From NCBI RefSeq assembly GCF_004208415.1, contig NZ_CP035758.1:8060001-8124000 (forward strand): a stretch of DNA of 64,000 bases, in the 5' to 3' direction. Below the pieces are notes generated by a model. It searched no databases and was not told where the DNA came from. It saw only the letters and a program-made list of their open reading frames with translations. How positions within the stretch are numbered: position 1 is the first letter of the stretch; each line of letters begins with the position of its first letter. Positions 40,689-49,198 of this stretch are shown in pieces. Made by a program: the position numbers and the translations under genes. This DNA is from Ktedonosporobacter rubrisoli (lineage in GTDB: Bacteria; Chloroflexota; Ktedonobacteria; Ktedonobacterales; Ktedonobacteraceae).

Positions 40689-42188
40689 TTATCCACGCCT
40701 CAGCAGACCGCGAATATGCCTCTTGTTTACGCGCCACATCCCTGCCAGCACCGCCAGATCCAGCAAGAGCAGGCTGAAAAGCGCAATTAAGGCCGGGAGT
40801 TGCCAGAGTAGGAGGAGCATGGCAACAAAGAGGAGCAGGCCGAGATTGAGCAAACCTATGCGCCGCAGCGTGAAGGTTCCCTCTTCCTGTAAAAAGAGTT
40901 GCTCGCTGCCTTCGACTATGGTTTGCAAATCCAGGTCCCAGGTGCTACCCAGGACGAGCCAGGAGAGAGGGCCGGTGCTGAGCAGGGCGCTGGCCAGCAC
41001 GGCAAAACCAAGCTCGCGCGGGCTCAGGCCATAATACCAGCTCAGAAAGAGGCTCATGGCCAGCCCGATGAGGAAGGCCGGGTATAAAAACAGCTTGAGC
41101 TTGGCCCGTAGAATCTGGCTTAGCTCAAGTGGCATGCTCAGGTACAGGGTAAATCTGTTGCCCTCGCCGCTTATGGCGTTTGGCGCTACCTCCATGAAGG
41201 TCATGCAGGCCAGCACGGAGGCGTAGGCGGCGGCGAAAAGGCTGTTAGCGATGTGCAGCGGGGCTATAAGAGCGTGCACAAAGGGATAAAGGACTATGAT
41301 TACGCAGAAGAGCAGGAGGCGTAGCCAGAACATAATATTGCGGTTCTGGCTGGCGATAGCTCTGCTAAACAGAGCGGCGGTCAGGCTACGCTTCTGCAAG
41401 AGGAAATGCTGCAGTACTCCCAGGCCTGGAAAGGCGCGGGCTCTGCGCGCACGATCCATGCTCTCTAGCGTACTAAAGGTGGCCTTGTAGAGCCGCCCGT
41501 TAAGACCGGCCAGCGGTCCCAGCCCGGCGATCAGCATAAGCCCAAAGCTGAGAGCCAATCCATAGGCGAACAGTGGCGAGCCGACAATGGGCCAGCAGAG
41601 CGCACACAGGGCTACTAAGAGGAGTACGGCGACTGCCATATAGAGGCGCGCTTTGAGCCGCCCCGCTGGCAGCAGATAGCGTATAAAGAGCAGCGTGCCC
41701 AGAAGGGCGCAAAGTACTGTGGCTCCTATGCCAAGTTGGAGCAGGAGCAGCCAGGCGAGCGCTGTCCAGCCCAGGGTTGGGAACAGGCCATAGCTCACGA
41801 CGATGAGCTGAGTGATTAGCCAGCTTCCCAGATTGCTCAGCAAAAACGAGACGTAAAAGCTGCGAAAATGGCTGGCCTCTGGCAATGGCAGGGTAAAGAA
41901 GAGGAGCGTTTCGTTCCTACCTAAATGCGGGCGCACGCTAAGAATCGTCAAGAGCGGCAAGCCGATCCATATGCCCGCACAGAGCAGCCAGAGGCGCTGG
42001 TTCAAGATGTGTTCGCCGGCGGCTTGCCATTGCGGGACATGCAGGGCTAGCTGGCTGGCTGACCAGATACCCAGAGCCAGGCTAATGATAATGGCAAAGA
42101 TGGTGGTAACCTGTGAACTTCGTTCATGCAACAGGCCGTTACGCAGGGCGCGCAATTGTGCGCGCAAGATGAGCAGGGCGATTCTCAT
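40689..42188 (-). CDS. ABC transporter permease, large ABC-2-like
   Basis: 499 residues with roughly 12 hydrophobic helices (for example TIFAIIISLALGIWSASQL, LPEASHFRSFYVSFLLSNL, and a Leu-rich terminal helix LGLLLFVAMLLLLWQLPALI). Such duplicated-looking permeases pair with ABC ATPases in exporters of peptides or lipids. Its start overlaps the end of the ATPase gene by 4 nt, so the two are translationally coupled. A MerR regulator sits upstream on the same strand. The substrate is unknown. Confidence 0.85.
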   Translation of the reverse strand: MRIALLILRAQLRALRNGLLHERSSQVTTIFAIIISLALGIWSASQLALHVPQWQAAGEHILNQRLWLLCAGIWIGLPLLTILSVRPHLGRNETLLFFTLPLPEASHFRSFYVSFLLSNLGSWLITQLIVVSYGLFPTLGWTALAWLLLLQLGIGATVLCALLGTLLFIRYLLPAGRLKARLYMAVAVLLLVALCALCWPIVGSPLFAYGLALSFGLMLIAGLGPLAGLNGRLYKATFSTLESMDRARRARAFPGLGVLQHFLLQKRSLTAALFSRAIASQNRNIMFWLRLLLFCVIIVLYPFVHALIAPLHIANSLFAAAYASVLACMTFMEVAPNAISGEGNRFTLYLSMPLELSQILRAKLKLFLYPAFLIGLAMSLFLSWYYGLSPRELGFAVLASALLSTGPLSWLVLGSTWDLDLQTIVEGSEQLFLQEEGTFTLRRIGLLNLGLLLFVAMLLLLWQLPALIALFSLLLLDLAVLAGMWRVNKRHIRGLLRRG

Positions 42189-43588
42189 ATGCTGGCCTCC
42201 TCTGGCTGTCTGTTTGTCAGATTAAGAAAGACTGCTTCCAGGTTGCTAGCCCTGGCCAGTTGACGCAGCTCTGTGGCGCTTCCTTCAGCCAGTAGCTTGC
42301 CTCGATGGATAATGCCGACGCGCTGGCAAATCTCTTCGGCGATGGCCAGGTCATGGGTCGAAAGCATGATCGCGGTCCCGGCCTGGGCAAGCTGCAGCAA
42401 GAGATCTTTAAGATGACGCGTACTGCGCGGGTCCAGGCCATTGAAGGGCTCATCAAGAATAAGCACCTGCGGCTGGTGTAACAGCGCGCCGGCCAGGGCT
42501 AATTTGCGCTTCATGCCCAGTGAGTATGAGCCGCAAAGCCTCTCGGCATATTCGCTGAGCTCTAATAGAGCAAGCAAATGGGCTGTGCGCTCCTCGGTCT
42601 CGGCAAGGGACAGGCCGCGTACCTGACCCAGAAAGCCCAGAAATTCGCGCCCACTTAGCCGCTCGTAGAGGATCGAGCGATCAGCCACATAGCCAAGCGC
42701 CGCTTTAGCAGCTACGGGCTCAGCCCACATATTATGGCCGGCAATCCAGGCCTTACCGCTATCGGGCTCTAACAAGCCGACAAGCATTTTAATGGTAGTT
42801 GTCTTGCCGGCTCCATTCGAGCCAAGGAAGCCATATATCTCTCCGTAAGGGATGTGCAATTGGAGATTATCGACAGCCGTAAAGCCGGCAAAGCGTCGCA
42901 CAAGCCCTTCTATGCGGATAGCTGCCCGGCCGGCTGGCTCCTCGGGCCTGTTCCTGCTGATGGCTAAGCGCAAAGAGGGAGCCTGATGTGCGATATCCTG
43001 GCCCAATTCATCATCTTGTCTCGTCCTCTGCTCATCAGCCTTCATTGTGTTCAAGGAGTCGGGAAGATTCAGGGCTTGCAGGAAATCTTCGCGTTTATCC
43101 ACATTGATCAGCAGTGTGGAGGCGGTACAGAGGCGGCGCCCTACTTTGAGCTCAAGAGGGTGAGCCAGGGTTAAAAGAACCTGACCCTGCTCGGCAAAGC
43201 AGGCTGTGATACGCTGCATCTGCGCGTTATACCTTGCGCCGCTGACCTGAAAGAGCGTAAGTCTCTCGTGTACTGCCTGGGCCGCAGCCAGTTGATCGCG
43301 CGTGATACGCGCCCTGAAGGAGAAACCATAGCGTAACTCTATATGGCTGCTGCTCAACATGTGCTTTGTCCACAAGGGCGCAAGCAAGAGCCGCAGGTAT
43401 AAGTAGATGAGAAGCGCGGCCATAACGGCCAGCAATCCGAACATGATGATTGGATTGTGAATCAGTACGATGATCAGCAGCACATAGACGCCTCCTTCTA
43501 TACAGAGCATAAAGGAGAGAGTAGCTAGCATGCTGAGATAGAGCTTACTGTGTGCTGTGTAAGGGAATATTAAGTCTGATTTTTGCAT
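42185..43588 (-). CDS. ABC ATPase fused to an N-terminal two-helix membrane and PH-like domain
   Basis: 467 residues. The first ~75 hold two TM helices (LSMLATLSFMLCIEGGVYVL and IIMFGLLAVMAALLIYLYLR). Residues ~80-165 look like a bacterial PH-like beta domain (SSSHIELRYGFSFRARITRD). A charged linker leads to a complete ATPase: RRFAGFTAVDNLQLHI, Walker A GSNGAGKTTT, signature YSLGMKRKLALAGALL, Walker B VLILDEPFNGLD, switch STHDLA. ABC ATPases are normally soluble, so the membrane-anchored fusion is unusual. Coupled to the permease gene (4-nt overlap) and 42 nt after merR. Confidence 0.87.
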   Translation of the reverse strand: MQKSDLIFPYTAHSKLYLSMLATLSFMLCIEGGVYVLLIIVLIHNPIIMFGLLAVMAALLIYLYLRLLLAPLWTKHMLSSSHIELRYGFSFRARITRDQLAAAQAVHERLTLFQVSGARYNAQMQRITACFAEQGQVLLTLAHPLELKVGRRLCTASTLLINVDKREDFLQALNLPDSLNTMKADEQRTRQDDELGQDIAHQAPSLRLAISRNRPEEPAGRAAIRIEGLVRRFAGFTAVDNLQLHIPYGEIYGFLGSNGAGKTTTIKMLVGLLEPDSGKAWIAGHNMWAEPVAAKAALGYVADRSILYERLSGREFLGFLGQVRGLSLAETEERTAHLLALLELSEYAERLCGSYSLGMKRKLALAGALLHQPQVLILDEPFNGLDPRSTRHLKDLLLQLAQAGTAIMLSTHDLAIAEEICQRVGIIHRGKLLAEGSATELRQLARASNLEAVFLNLTNRQPEEASI

Positions 43589-43630
43589 TGCCTTGCCTTT
43601 TCTCTATGTTTAAACGCTACAATAAAAGCG

Positions 43631-44467
43631 TTAATCGCTAAATCGATCAATTTGTGCTGATGGCATGAAGGGTTTGGTGGCCTCCTGCAGTACGTAAAGC
43701 TGGGATGGGGTATAGAGAATCGAGAGTATAGAGGTAATAATGGTATTGGGAGGACCATCCTGCCATGCCGATTGCGCAGCCATCTCCTGGAAGATCTTTT
43801 GCTTGCCCAGATAGTGAGCAAAGTCTTCGGCGAGTTGCTGCACTTCGGGAGCCTCTTTGGGCAGATTGGCAACAGCTACCAGCCGCTCGCCTAGCTCTGA
43901 CATCTCCTGAAAGGCTTCCGGCTTATCGGCAAAGTTCTGCACAACTGCCTGCACAGCTTCCTTGAACTGTTGCTGCTGATCAGAGGGCCAGCGAAAGCCA
44001 TCAAGGACGAGATAGGCCCGAGCCTCCTGTTCCCAGAGTTGCTGGCTGACCGGCAACTGCATGCGCTCGAAAAATTGCTTGACTAGCTCAAGACTTGGAG
44101 AATTGATCTGTAGCCGTTCGACTGAGATTGTATCTTCCTGCAGCAGTGCGCTAATTTTCTCCCGCCTCTGTTCTAATTCCTTAATCTGCTTGTCGAGCTC
44201 CTGATCAAGCGAGAGAAGCACATCGCGCAGCGAGTGTGCCTGTCGTGGCTCGCCCAGCACGTCCTTGATCTGCTTAAGCGAGAGGCCCAGCGTTTGCAGG
44301 CGCTTGATCATCTCAAGCCGCAACAGATCATGGGCGTTATAAAGGCGGTAGCCAGCTTGTGTGCGTTCGGGCTTGCTGAGCAGACCAATTTTTTCGTAGT
44401 GGCGAATCGTCTTGGGGGTCACTCCAAGCAACTGGGCGACTTCGCCAATGTGCAGTAATGTTCTCAT
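43631..44467 (-). CDS. MerR-family regulator with a TipAS-like effector domain
   Basis: 278 residues. N-terminal HTH: HIGEVAQLLGVTPKTIRHYEKIGLL, wing RTQAGYRLYNAHD, then a long dimerisation helix (LDQELDKQIKELEQRREKIS). Residues ~140-278 form an alpha-helical domain rich in Gln and Glu that may bind a drug-like ligand, as in TipA-type members. The gene precedes the ABC ATPase-permease pair on the same strand, so it probably activates that exporter when its ligand is present. The ligand is unknown. Confidence 0.88.
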   Translation of the reverse strand: MRTLLHIGEVAQLLGVTPKTIRHYEKIGLLSKPERTQAGYRLYNAHDLLRLEMIKRLQTLGLSLKQIKDVLGEPRQAHSLRDVLLSLDQELDKQIKELEQRREKISALLQEDTISVERLQINSPSLELVKQFFERMQLPVSQQLWEQEARAYLVLDGFRWPSDQQQQFKEAVQAVVQNFADKPEAFQEMSELGERLVAVANLPKEAPEVQQLAEDFAHYLGKQKIFQEMAAQSAWQDGPPNTIITSILSILYTPSQLYVLQEATKPFMPSAQIDRFSD

Positions 44468-44632
44468 ACCTCATTTCCTCCCTCATCCCGTACTATACAA
44501 CCTTGTCCTAAGGATAAGGTCAAGAGCTTGGGGGCGGATCCTGGCAAGGAGGCACAGAGAACATCTGCCTGGCGGGAAGCTGCGCTTCAGGCTTATCCCC
44601 AGCCACTTTAGACCGGGATAAGCCTGAGAAGA

Positions 44633-45220
44633 TTAGCTAGGCGCATACTGATAGTTTTGTCTGATGATGGTACAGTGCTCCGGGCTCGTTTGTGGGGAGA
44701 TGATGTGGAAATGGTATTCGCCCTCCTGATTTTTGGGGAAGGTTACTTTCTGGCTGGCATGCGCTGCAATACGTACCGAGGCCGGCGAAACGTTAGATGG
44801 CAGATCGCTTTGTACCACTGTGATCTCTTGATTGGTCTGGTTAGCCCAGATGATACCTTTTACATCGTTTGCTGCAACATAGAGCTTGTAAGGCGCAAAA
44901 GCTAATCCACCTTCGGTTGTATAAATGTTGACAGTGGCCCAATTATCCGGCGTAGGAATGCCTTCAGGCGTTACTGTCGCGCTGGTTGTGCTCAGTGGCT
45001 TCGTAGCTGCCTGGGTCACAGATGGCTGAGCCGTGGACGAGGCTGTTTTCGTTGATGCTGTGGCATCCTGGGAATTTTGTTTGTCGCTGCCCTGATTCGA
45101 GGCGGTAGATTCTGTATCTTGCGCCTGCTGGGATGTAGCGCAGCCAACCAGAAGCGTTGCGATCAGCATACACAGTATAAGTGGGGCAATCAAGGCTATT
45201 TTTTTTTGATTTTTAGGCAT
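44633..45220 (-). CDS. Lipoprotein with a cupredoxin-like domain lacking a full copper site
   Basis: 195 residues. Signal peptide and lipobox (LIATLLVGC), a Ser/Thr/Ala-rich linker of ~50 residues, then a beta-sandwich with cupredoxin character: GLAFAPYKLYVAANDVKGII, WANQTNQEITVV, GEYHFHIISPQTSPEHC. A type-1 copper site needs an early His, a Cys, a late His and usually Met; the early His position is Ile/Thr here, so copper binding is doubtful. Probably an anchored extracellular domain of unknown partner. Confidence 0.75.
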   Translation of the reverse strand: MPKNQKKIALIAPLILCMLIATLLVGCATSQQAQDTESTASNQGSDKQNSQDATASTKTASSTAQPSVTQAATKPLSTTSATVTPEGIPTPDNWATVNIYTTEGGLAFAPYKLYVAANDVKGIIWANQTNQEITVVQSDLPSNVSPASVRIAAHASQKVTFPKNQEGEYHFHIISPQTSPEHCTIIRQNYQYAPS

Positions 45221-45559
45221 AAAATCATCTCCTCACATGTATTTGATTTAGTAAAAGTTAGAACATAGCCAGGGCATAAGCATAGGGCTGAGCGCTATCT
45301 GCATAGGCTCGATTGCTCTAAAGTATGCCCGGAGAGTGCCTGGGCTGCCACATCGATATCTCATTGTTTCCTCATTGCTTGCTCATCGTCTTATAGTATA
45401 GAGCTTCTTAAAACGAAGAATTGCCTTCATAAAGTTGAGCCAAATAATGTCTGTCTTAATGCCATGGACGGCAGGAGAATACTCTGTCTCGCTTCAAAAG
45501 CTTGTAGCTTTCGTATGGACTAGCCAGGGCATTGCCTGATTCAGGAGCAGCGATAGAAT
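45221..45559. other. Divergent intergenic region
   Basis: Between the cupredoxin-like lipoprotein (leftward) and the XRE fusion (rightward). No gene or clear promoter motif was recognised. Confidence 0.35.
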
Positions 45560-46612
45560 ATGGATTTCCCGCAACGACTGAAGTCCCAACGCATATTGCG
45601 TGGGTGGTCACAGGCTAAACTAGCCGAAGAGCTGGGTACAACCCCGAATACGATTAGCGTATGGGAGCGTGGCATTTCTTTGCCGTCGCCCTACTTTCGG
45701 GAAAAGCTTTGCGCTCTGCTGGCCATGAATGCAAGAGAATTAGGCTTAGTGATTGAGGATGAAGTGCAGGCACGAGCCTCGCTAGAAACTGAACAATTAA
45801 CCCTTAACGTGCAGGAAGTTGAAGCGCCAGTAGAGCCCTTGGGAACAGCTAAGGCTCCTGGCTCGACTCAAGCTGCTGGCGCGGGGTCGCTTCTCAGACA
45901 GGGGCGGCTCAGCTTCTGGCAGCCAGCCAGCTTCATAAAGCGGCGCTGGCTGCTAGTTGCGTGTATCATCTTGCTGCTGGCTGGCAGTGGCATAGGCCTG
46001 ACGCTGCTAAATGCTATGCGCTCTTCCAATCCTTATATGCCCTATCAAGGAACGCTAGTGCTTGATGATTCTTTGTCCGGCCAGGATAACCGGCTAAACT
46101 GGATGGAAGGTTGGAATAAAAATCAGGCCAGCTGCCAGTTCAAGGATGGCGCATATTACTCGCAGCAACCGCAGCAGGGCTATTTTCATGCCTGCATTGC
46201 CCAGAAAACCGACTTCAGCAATTTTGCTTACGAGGTAGAGATGACCCTCTATGAGGGAGATTATGGAGGAATCATCTTTCGGGCCAAAGATAGCCTTGAT
46301 GATAAATACTATCTATTTCGCGTGGCTACGGGTGGTACATTTATGCTCAAGCAATATCTCGATGGAATCGATGCGCATGCTGTCTTGCTCGACCAGGGGC
46401 ATAGCTCTGCTTTCAGAGCTGGTTTCGGTCAGCAGAACAGGCTCGCCGTCGTGGCCCAGAACGATCTACTGACGCTTTATCTCAACGGGCAAGAAGTGGC
46501 TTCCGTCCATGATAGCAGCTATCTGCATGGGCAAATTGGCGTTCTGGCCGGCAATGACACGCATGCTCCGGCGCGGGTCGCCTTCACCAATGCAAAGGTA
46601 TGGAGCTGGTGA
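45560..46612 (+). CDS. XRE HTH domain fused to a TM helix and an extracytoplasmic LamG/DUF1080-like domain
   Basis: 350 residues. Residues 1-65 are a canonical XRE HTH (RLKSQRILRGWSQAKLAEEL, then TPNTISVWERGISLP). A polar linker is followed by one TM helix (about 130-152, WLLVACIILLLAGSGIGLTL). The C-terminal ~195 residues form a beta-rich domain with YEGDYGGIIFRAKDS and YLNGQEVASVHDSSYLHGQI, similar to concanavalin-like DUF1080/LamG folds. The topology implies a DNA-binding head inside and a carbohydrate-type sensor outside, which would suit a one-component transmembrane regulator. The ligand is unknown. Confidence 0.82.
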   Translation: MDFPQRLKSQRILRGWSQAKLAEELGTTPNTISVWERGISLPSPYFREKLCALLAMNARELGLVIEDEVQARASLETEQLTLNVQEVEAPVEPLGTAKAPGSTQAAGAGSLLRQGRLSFWQPASFIKRRWLLVACIILLLAGSGIGLTLLNAMRSSNPYMPYQGTLVLDDSLSGQDNRLNWMEGWNKNQASCQFKDGAYYSQQPQQGYFHACIAQKTDFSNFAYEVEMTLYEGDYGGIIFRAKDSLDDKYYLFRVATGGTFMLKQYLDGIDAHAVLLDQGHSSAFRAGFGQQNRLAVVAQNDLLTLYLNGQEVASVHDSSYLHGQIGVLAGNDTHAPARVAFTNAKVWSW

Positions 46613-46753
46613 GACAGTGCTTAGAAGCTGATGGAGGAAGAGCTAGCGACCTCATTGTGCTCTTGCCCACTCCTTGCTATACTGCTTTGCAGTAAGGAAT
46701 TTAATCGTCCCTGCTTGTGTTGAAGATCTAGCGAACAGGAGTGTCCATTTCTC

Positions 46754-48097
46754 ATGAATGTTCAAGATGTGCTACAGAGCGCGCGCACGGCTAATCTGCG
46801 TCTCGTCCGCTTCCAGTACTGCGACAATGGCGGGGTTATTCGCGGTAAAGCTACGCATGCCAGTAGATTGCCCACCCGCATCTCCGAGGGCATCGGACAA
46901 ACGCTAGCGATGGGGGCCTGGACGGGCGTAGAGACCCTGGCTGCCGTCGAGAGAATGGGGCCCGTGGGCGAGTTCCGGCTGATCCCTGATCCACAAACTT
47001 TTAGCATTTTGCCTTACGTGCCCAATACTGCCAGTATGATGTGCGATATGATTACCCTGGACGGGCAGCCGTGGGCCGCAGATCCACGCGCTTTTCTCAA
47101 AAGGATGCTCGCTCGCCTGGCCCGGCAAGGGCGACGTTGCGAGGCCTCTGTCGAACATGAATTTTATTTTGCTCGCCAGGAAATGGGCAAATATGTCCCT
47201 GCAGATCGCAGCCTGTGTTACAGCACAAACGGACTTGATGAGCAGGCCGAGGTCATGGATGCAGTGCTGGCAGCCTTAGAGGCGCAAGGGATTTTGATCG
47301 AGCTCTTCCATACGGAGCTTGGGCCTTCCCAGCAGGAGCTCTCGATCCATCATTCTGAAGCCCTGCGAGCCGCCGATACTGTCTGTCTTGTGCGCGAGAC
47401 TGTGCGTGGCGTGGCGCGTAAGTTCGATCTTCTTGCTACCTTTGCGCCTAAGCCCTTTATAGACCAGGCCGGCAGCGGTGCCCATATCCATTTTAGCCTG
47501 TGGGAAGGTAAGCGCAATCTATTCTACGATCCCACCCAGCCCGGTACGCTAAGCCAGCTTGGCCGGCATTTTATTGGCGGAGTGTTGCATCACTTGCGCG
47601 GCTTGCTGGCCCTGAGCTGTGGCAGCGTCAATTCGTATAGTCGTCTCCTGCCGCATTTCTGGAGCTCGGCCTATATAGCCTGGGGCTTTGACAATCGTGA
47701 GGGGGCCATCCGCGTGCCTTCGACTTTCTGGGGACGTGAGGGCGATTCGCTCAATCTTGAGCTGAAATGTGCCGACCACAGCGGAAATCCTTACCTGGCG
47801 CTAGGTGGCTTGCTAGCAGCGGGCTTAGATGGCGTCGAAAGGCGTCTGGAGCCCGGAGAGCCTGTGGCGATTGATCCCGGAAACTTTAGCGATGCCGAGC
47901 GTGAGCAGCGCGGGATTCGCCGCCTGCCCACAACCCTGAGCGAGGCCCTCGACGCGCTTGAGCAGGACCAGGTTTTGCTAGATGCCCTGGGACCGCTACT
48001 TTCTGCGGCCTATCTGGCGGTGAAGCGCAACGAAGTTGACTTTTTCAAGGATAAATCGCCAGAAGAGATAGCCGCTCAGCACTTCTATAAATTTTAA
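46754..48097 (+). CDS. Glutamine-synthetase-like gamma-glutamyl ligase
   Basis: 447 residues with the GS fold. A beta-grasp N-terminus (RLVRFQYCDNGGVIRGKAT) is followed by the catalytic domain: EHEFYFAR (metal Glu), ELGPSQQELSIHHSEALRAAD, GSGAHIHFSL (metal His), FDNREGAIRVPS (substrate Arg) and CADHSGNPYLALGGLLAAGLD. The adenylylation-site segment of enterobacterial GlnA is not recognisable. True GlnA has GSGMHxHxS; the Ala/Ile changes and loop length fit GlnA-like enzymes that join glutamate to amines or amino acids as well as ammonia. The lanthipeptide locus follows on the same strand after two hairpins and a ~420-nt gap. Confidence 0.88.
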   Translation: MNVQDVLQSARTANLRLVRFQYCDNGGVIRGKATHASRLPTRISEGIGQTLAMGAWTGVETLAAVERMGPVGEFRLIPDPQTFSILPYVPNTASMMCDMITLDGQPWAADPRAFLKRMLARLARQGRRCEASVEHEFYFARQEMGKYVPADRSLCYSTNGLDEQAEVMDAVLAALEAQGILIELFHTELGPSQQELSIHHSEALRAADTVCLVRETVRGVARKFDLLATFAPKPFIDQAGSGAHIHFSLWEGKRNLFYDPTQPGTLSQLGRHFIGGVLHHLRGLLALSCGSVNSYSRLLPHFWSSAYIAWGFDNREGAIRVPSTFWGREGDSLNLELKCADHSGNPYLALGGLLAAGLDGVERRLEPGEPVAIDPGNFSDAEREQRGIRRLPTTLSEALDALEQDQVLLDALGPLLSAAYLAVKRNEVDFFKDKSPEEIAAQHFYKF

Positions 48098-48153
48098 GCT
48101 CAAGATTTATTGACCTGTTGTAGTAGGCTGGTTAAGGCTCTCCAATCCTGATT

Positions 48154-48242
48154 TCTTCACAGCCCGCCAGGGGTGAAGAGGAGAGCCAGCAGCGCGGCTT
48201 GGGTGGACAAAGTGGCGCTCGCCAGGCTTGCCTTGTCCACCC
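48154..48242 (+). terminator. Two hairpins after the GS-like gene
   Basis: TCTTCAC (48154-48160) with GTGAAGA (48173-48179), then GGGTGGACAA (48201-48210) with TTGTCCACCC (48233-48242). The second stem is a perfect 10 bp. No T tract follows. The remainder of 48243-48622 is AT-rich and should carry the promoter of the lanthipeptide operon. Confidence 0.5.
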
Positions 48243-48622
48243 GAAGCTCTAAACAAGCGCTTACACCAGAGCGCTGAGAAAATCCTCAACATTTTCGGCA
48301 TCAGTACTATGCATGAATCTCGTCTATAAGCCAAAATTTTTGTTCCCTGACTTCATCTCAAGCTCCTTAAATTACAATTTGTTTCTTTGCATAATGTAGT
48401 ATGGCGCATCGCATACCTAATTATCACCCCTCAGAACGCAACAAGCGAAAGCCGCATACAGGCGGTTCAAGAGGATTTAATAAAGAAATAAGTAATCAAA
48501 TATGAGTATGAAGATAAATGACAAATAGATTAAAAATGATATCAGAGGGAACTTGTGCTAGTTGTTATACTATAGACAGTAGTTCCCTTTTGACTAAACA
48601 AATCCTTGGCGTTAGAGAAATT

Positions 48623-49198
48623 ATGTTAATACCGGAACAATCAATTTATCGTAAAAGTGCATTGAAGCGCTATATACAACTCAGCAAAGGAAAAGATGTG
48701 GTACCGCATATTGTTGCCATACCAGTGGCAACTTTTCTATGGGTGCTGCTCATCCTCACGCTTATAGGTGGCGTTACCGCCTGGCTTGCGCGTGTCCCTG
48801 TCTATGCTTCGGGTTCCGGTATAGTGCTGGCGCAGCAAAGGCGTAGCGCCCAACGAGACAGCTTGGCCGTGGTATTTTTCTCGCCGGAGCAAGCTGTTAA
48901 CTTACGAACGGGATTGTCAGTACAGGCCAGGGTTATCTCTATGGATCAGGCCGTAACCGGTAAGATCGTAGAAATAGAGCCAGGCCTTGTTAGCCCTTAT
49001 ATGGCTTGCCAGCATTATAGATTGATTGATGGTACATGTATGATCGATAAGCCATCGATATTGGTATTAATCAACCTGGGTAGCACGGTTCCTGTTGCGC
49101 AGTATGCCGGAAGCGCGCTTACTATCCGTACGCAGGTTGGCTCACAGCGTGTTCTCGCGCTTTTACCAGGGATGGGAAGTCTGATTGGAGAGCAGTAA
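48623..49198 (+). CDS. HlyD-like membrane-fusion protein of the lanthipeptide exporter, short form
   Basis: 191 residues from the ATG at 48623 (MLIPEQSIYRKSALKRYIQ); an in-frame ATG at 48518 adds 35 residues unlike the family. One TM helix (VATFLWVLLILTLIGGVTAW) follows a ~40-residue cytosolic part, as in bacteriocin secretion HlyD/NHLM-type subunits. The outside part keeps a lipoyl-like half (VYASGSGIVLAQQRR, AVNLRTGLSVQARVISMDQA) and lacks the usual long coiled coil. Its TAA is directly followed by the ATG of the C39 exporter, so the two are translationally linked. Likely an accessory of that exporter. Confidence 0.75.
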   Translation: MLIPEQSIYRKSALKRYIQLSKGKDVVPHIVAIPVATFLWVLLILTLIGGVTAWLARVPVYASGSGIVLAQQRRSAQRDSLAVVFFSPEQAVNLRTGLSVQARVISMDQAVTGKIVEIEPGLVSPYMACQHYRLIDGTCMIDKPSILVLINLGSTVPVAQYAGSALTIRTQVGSQRVLALLPGMGSLIGEQ

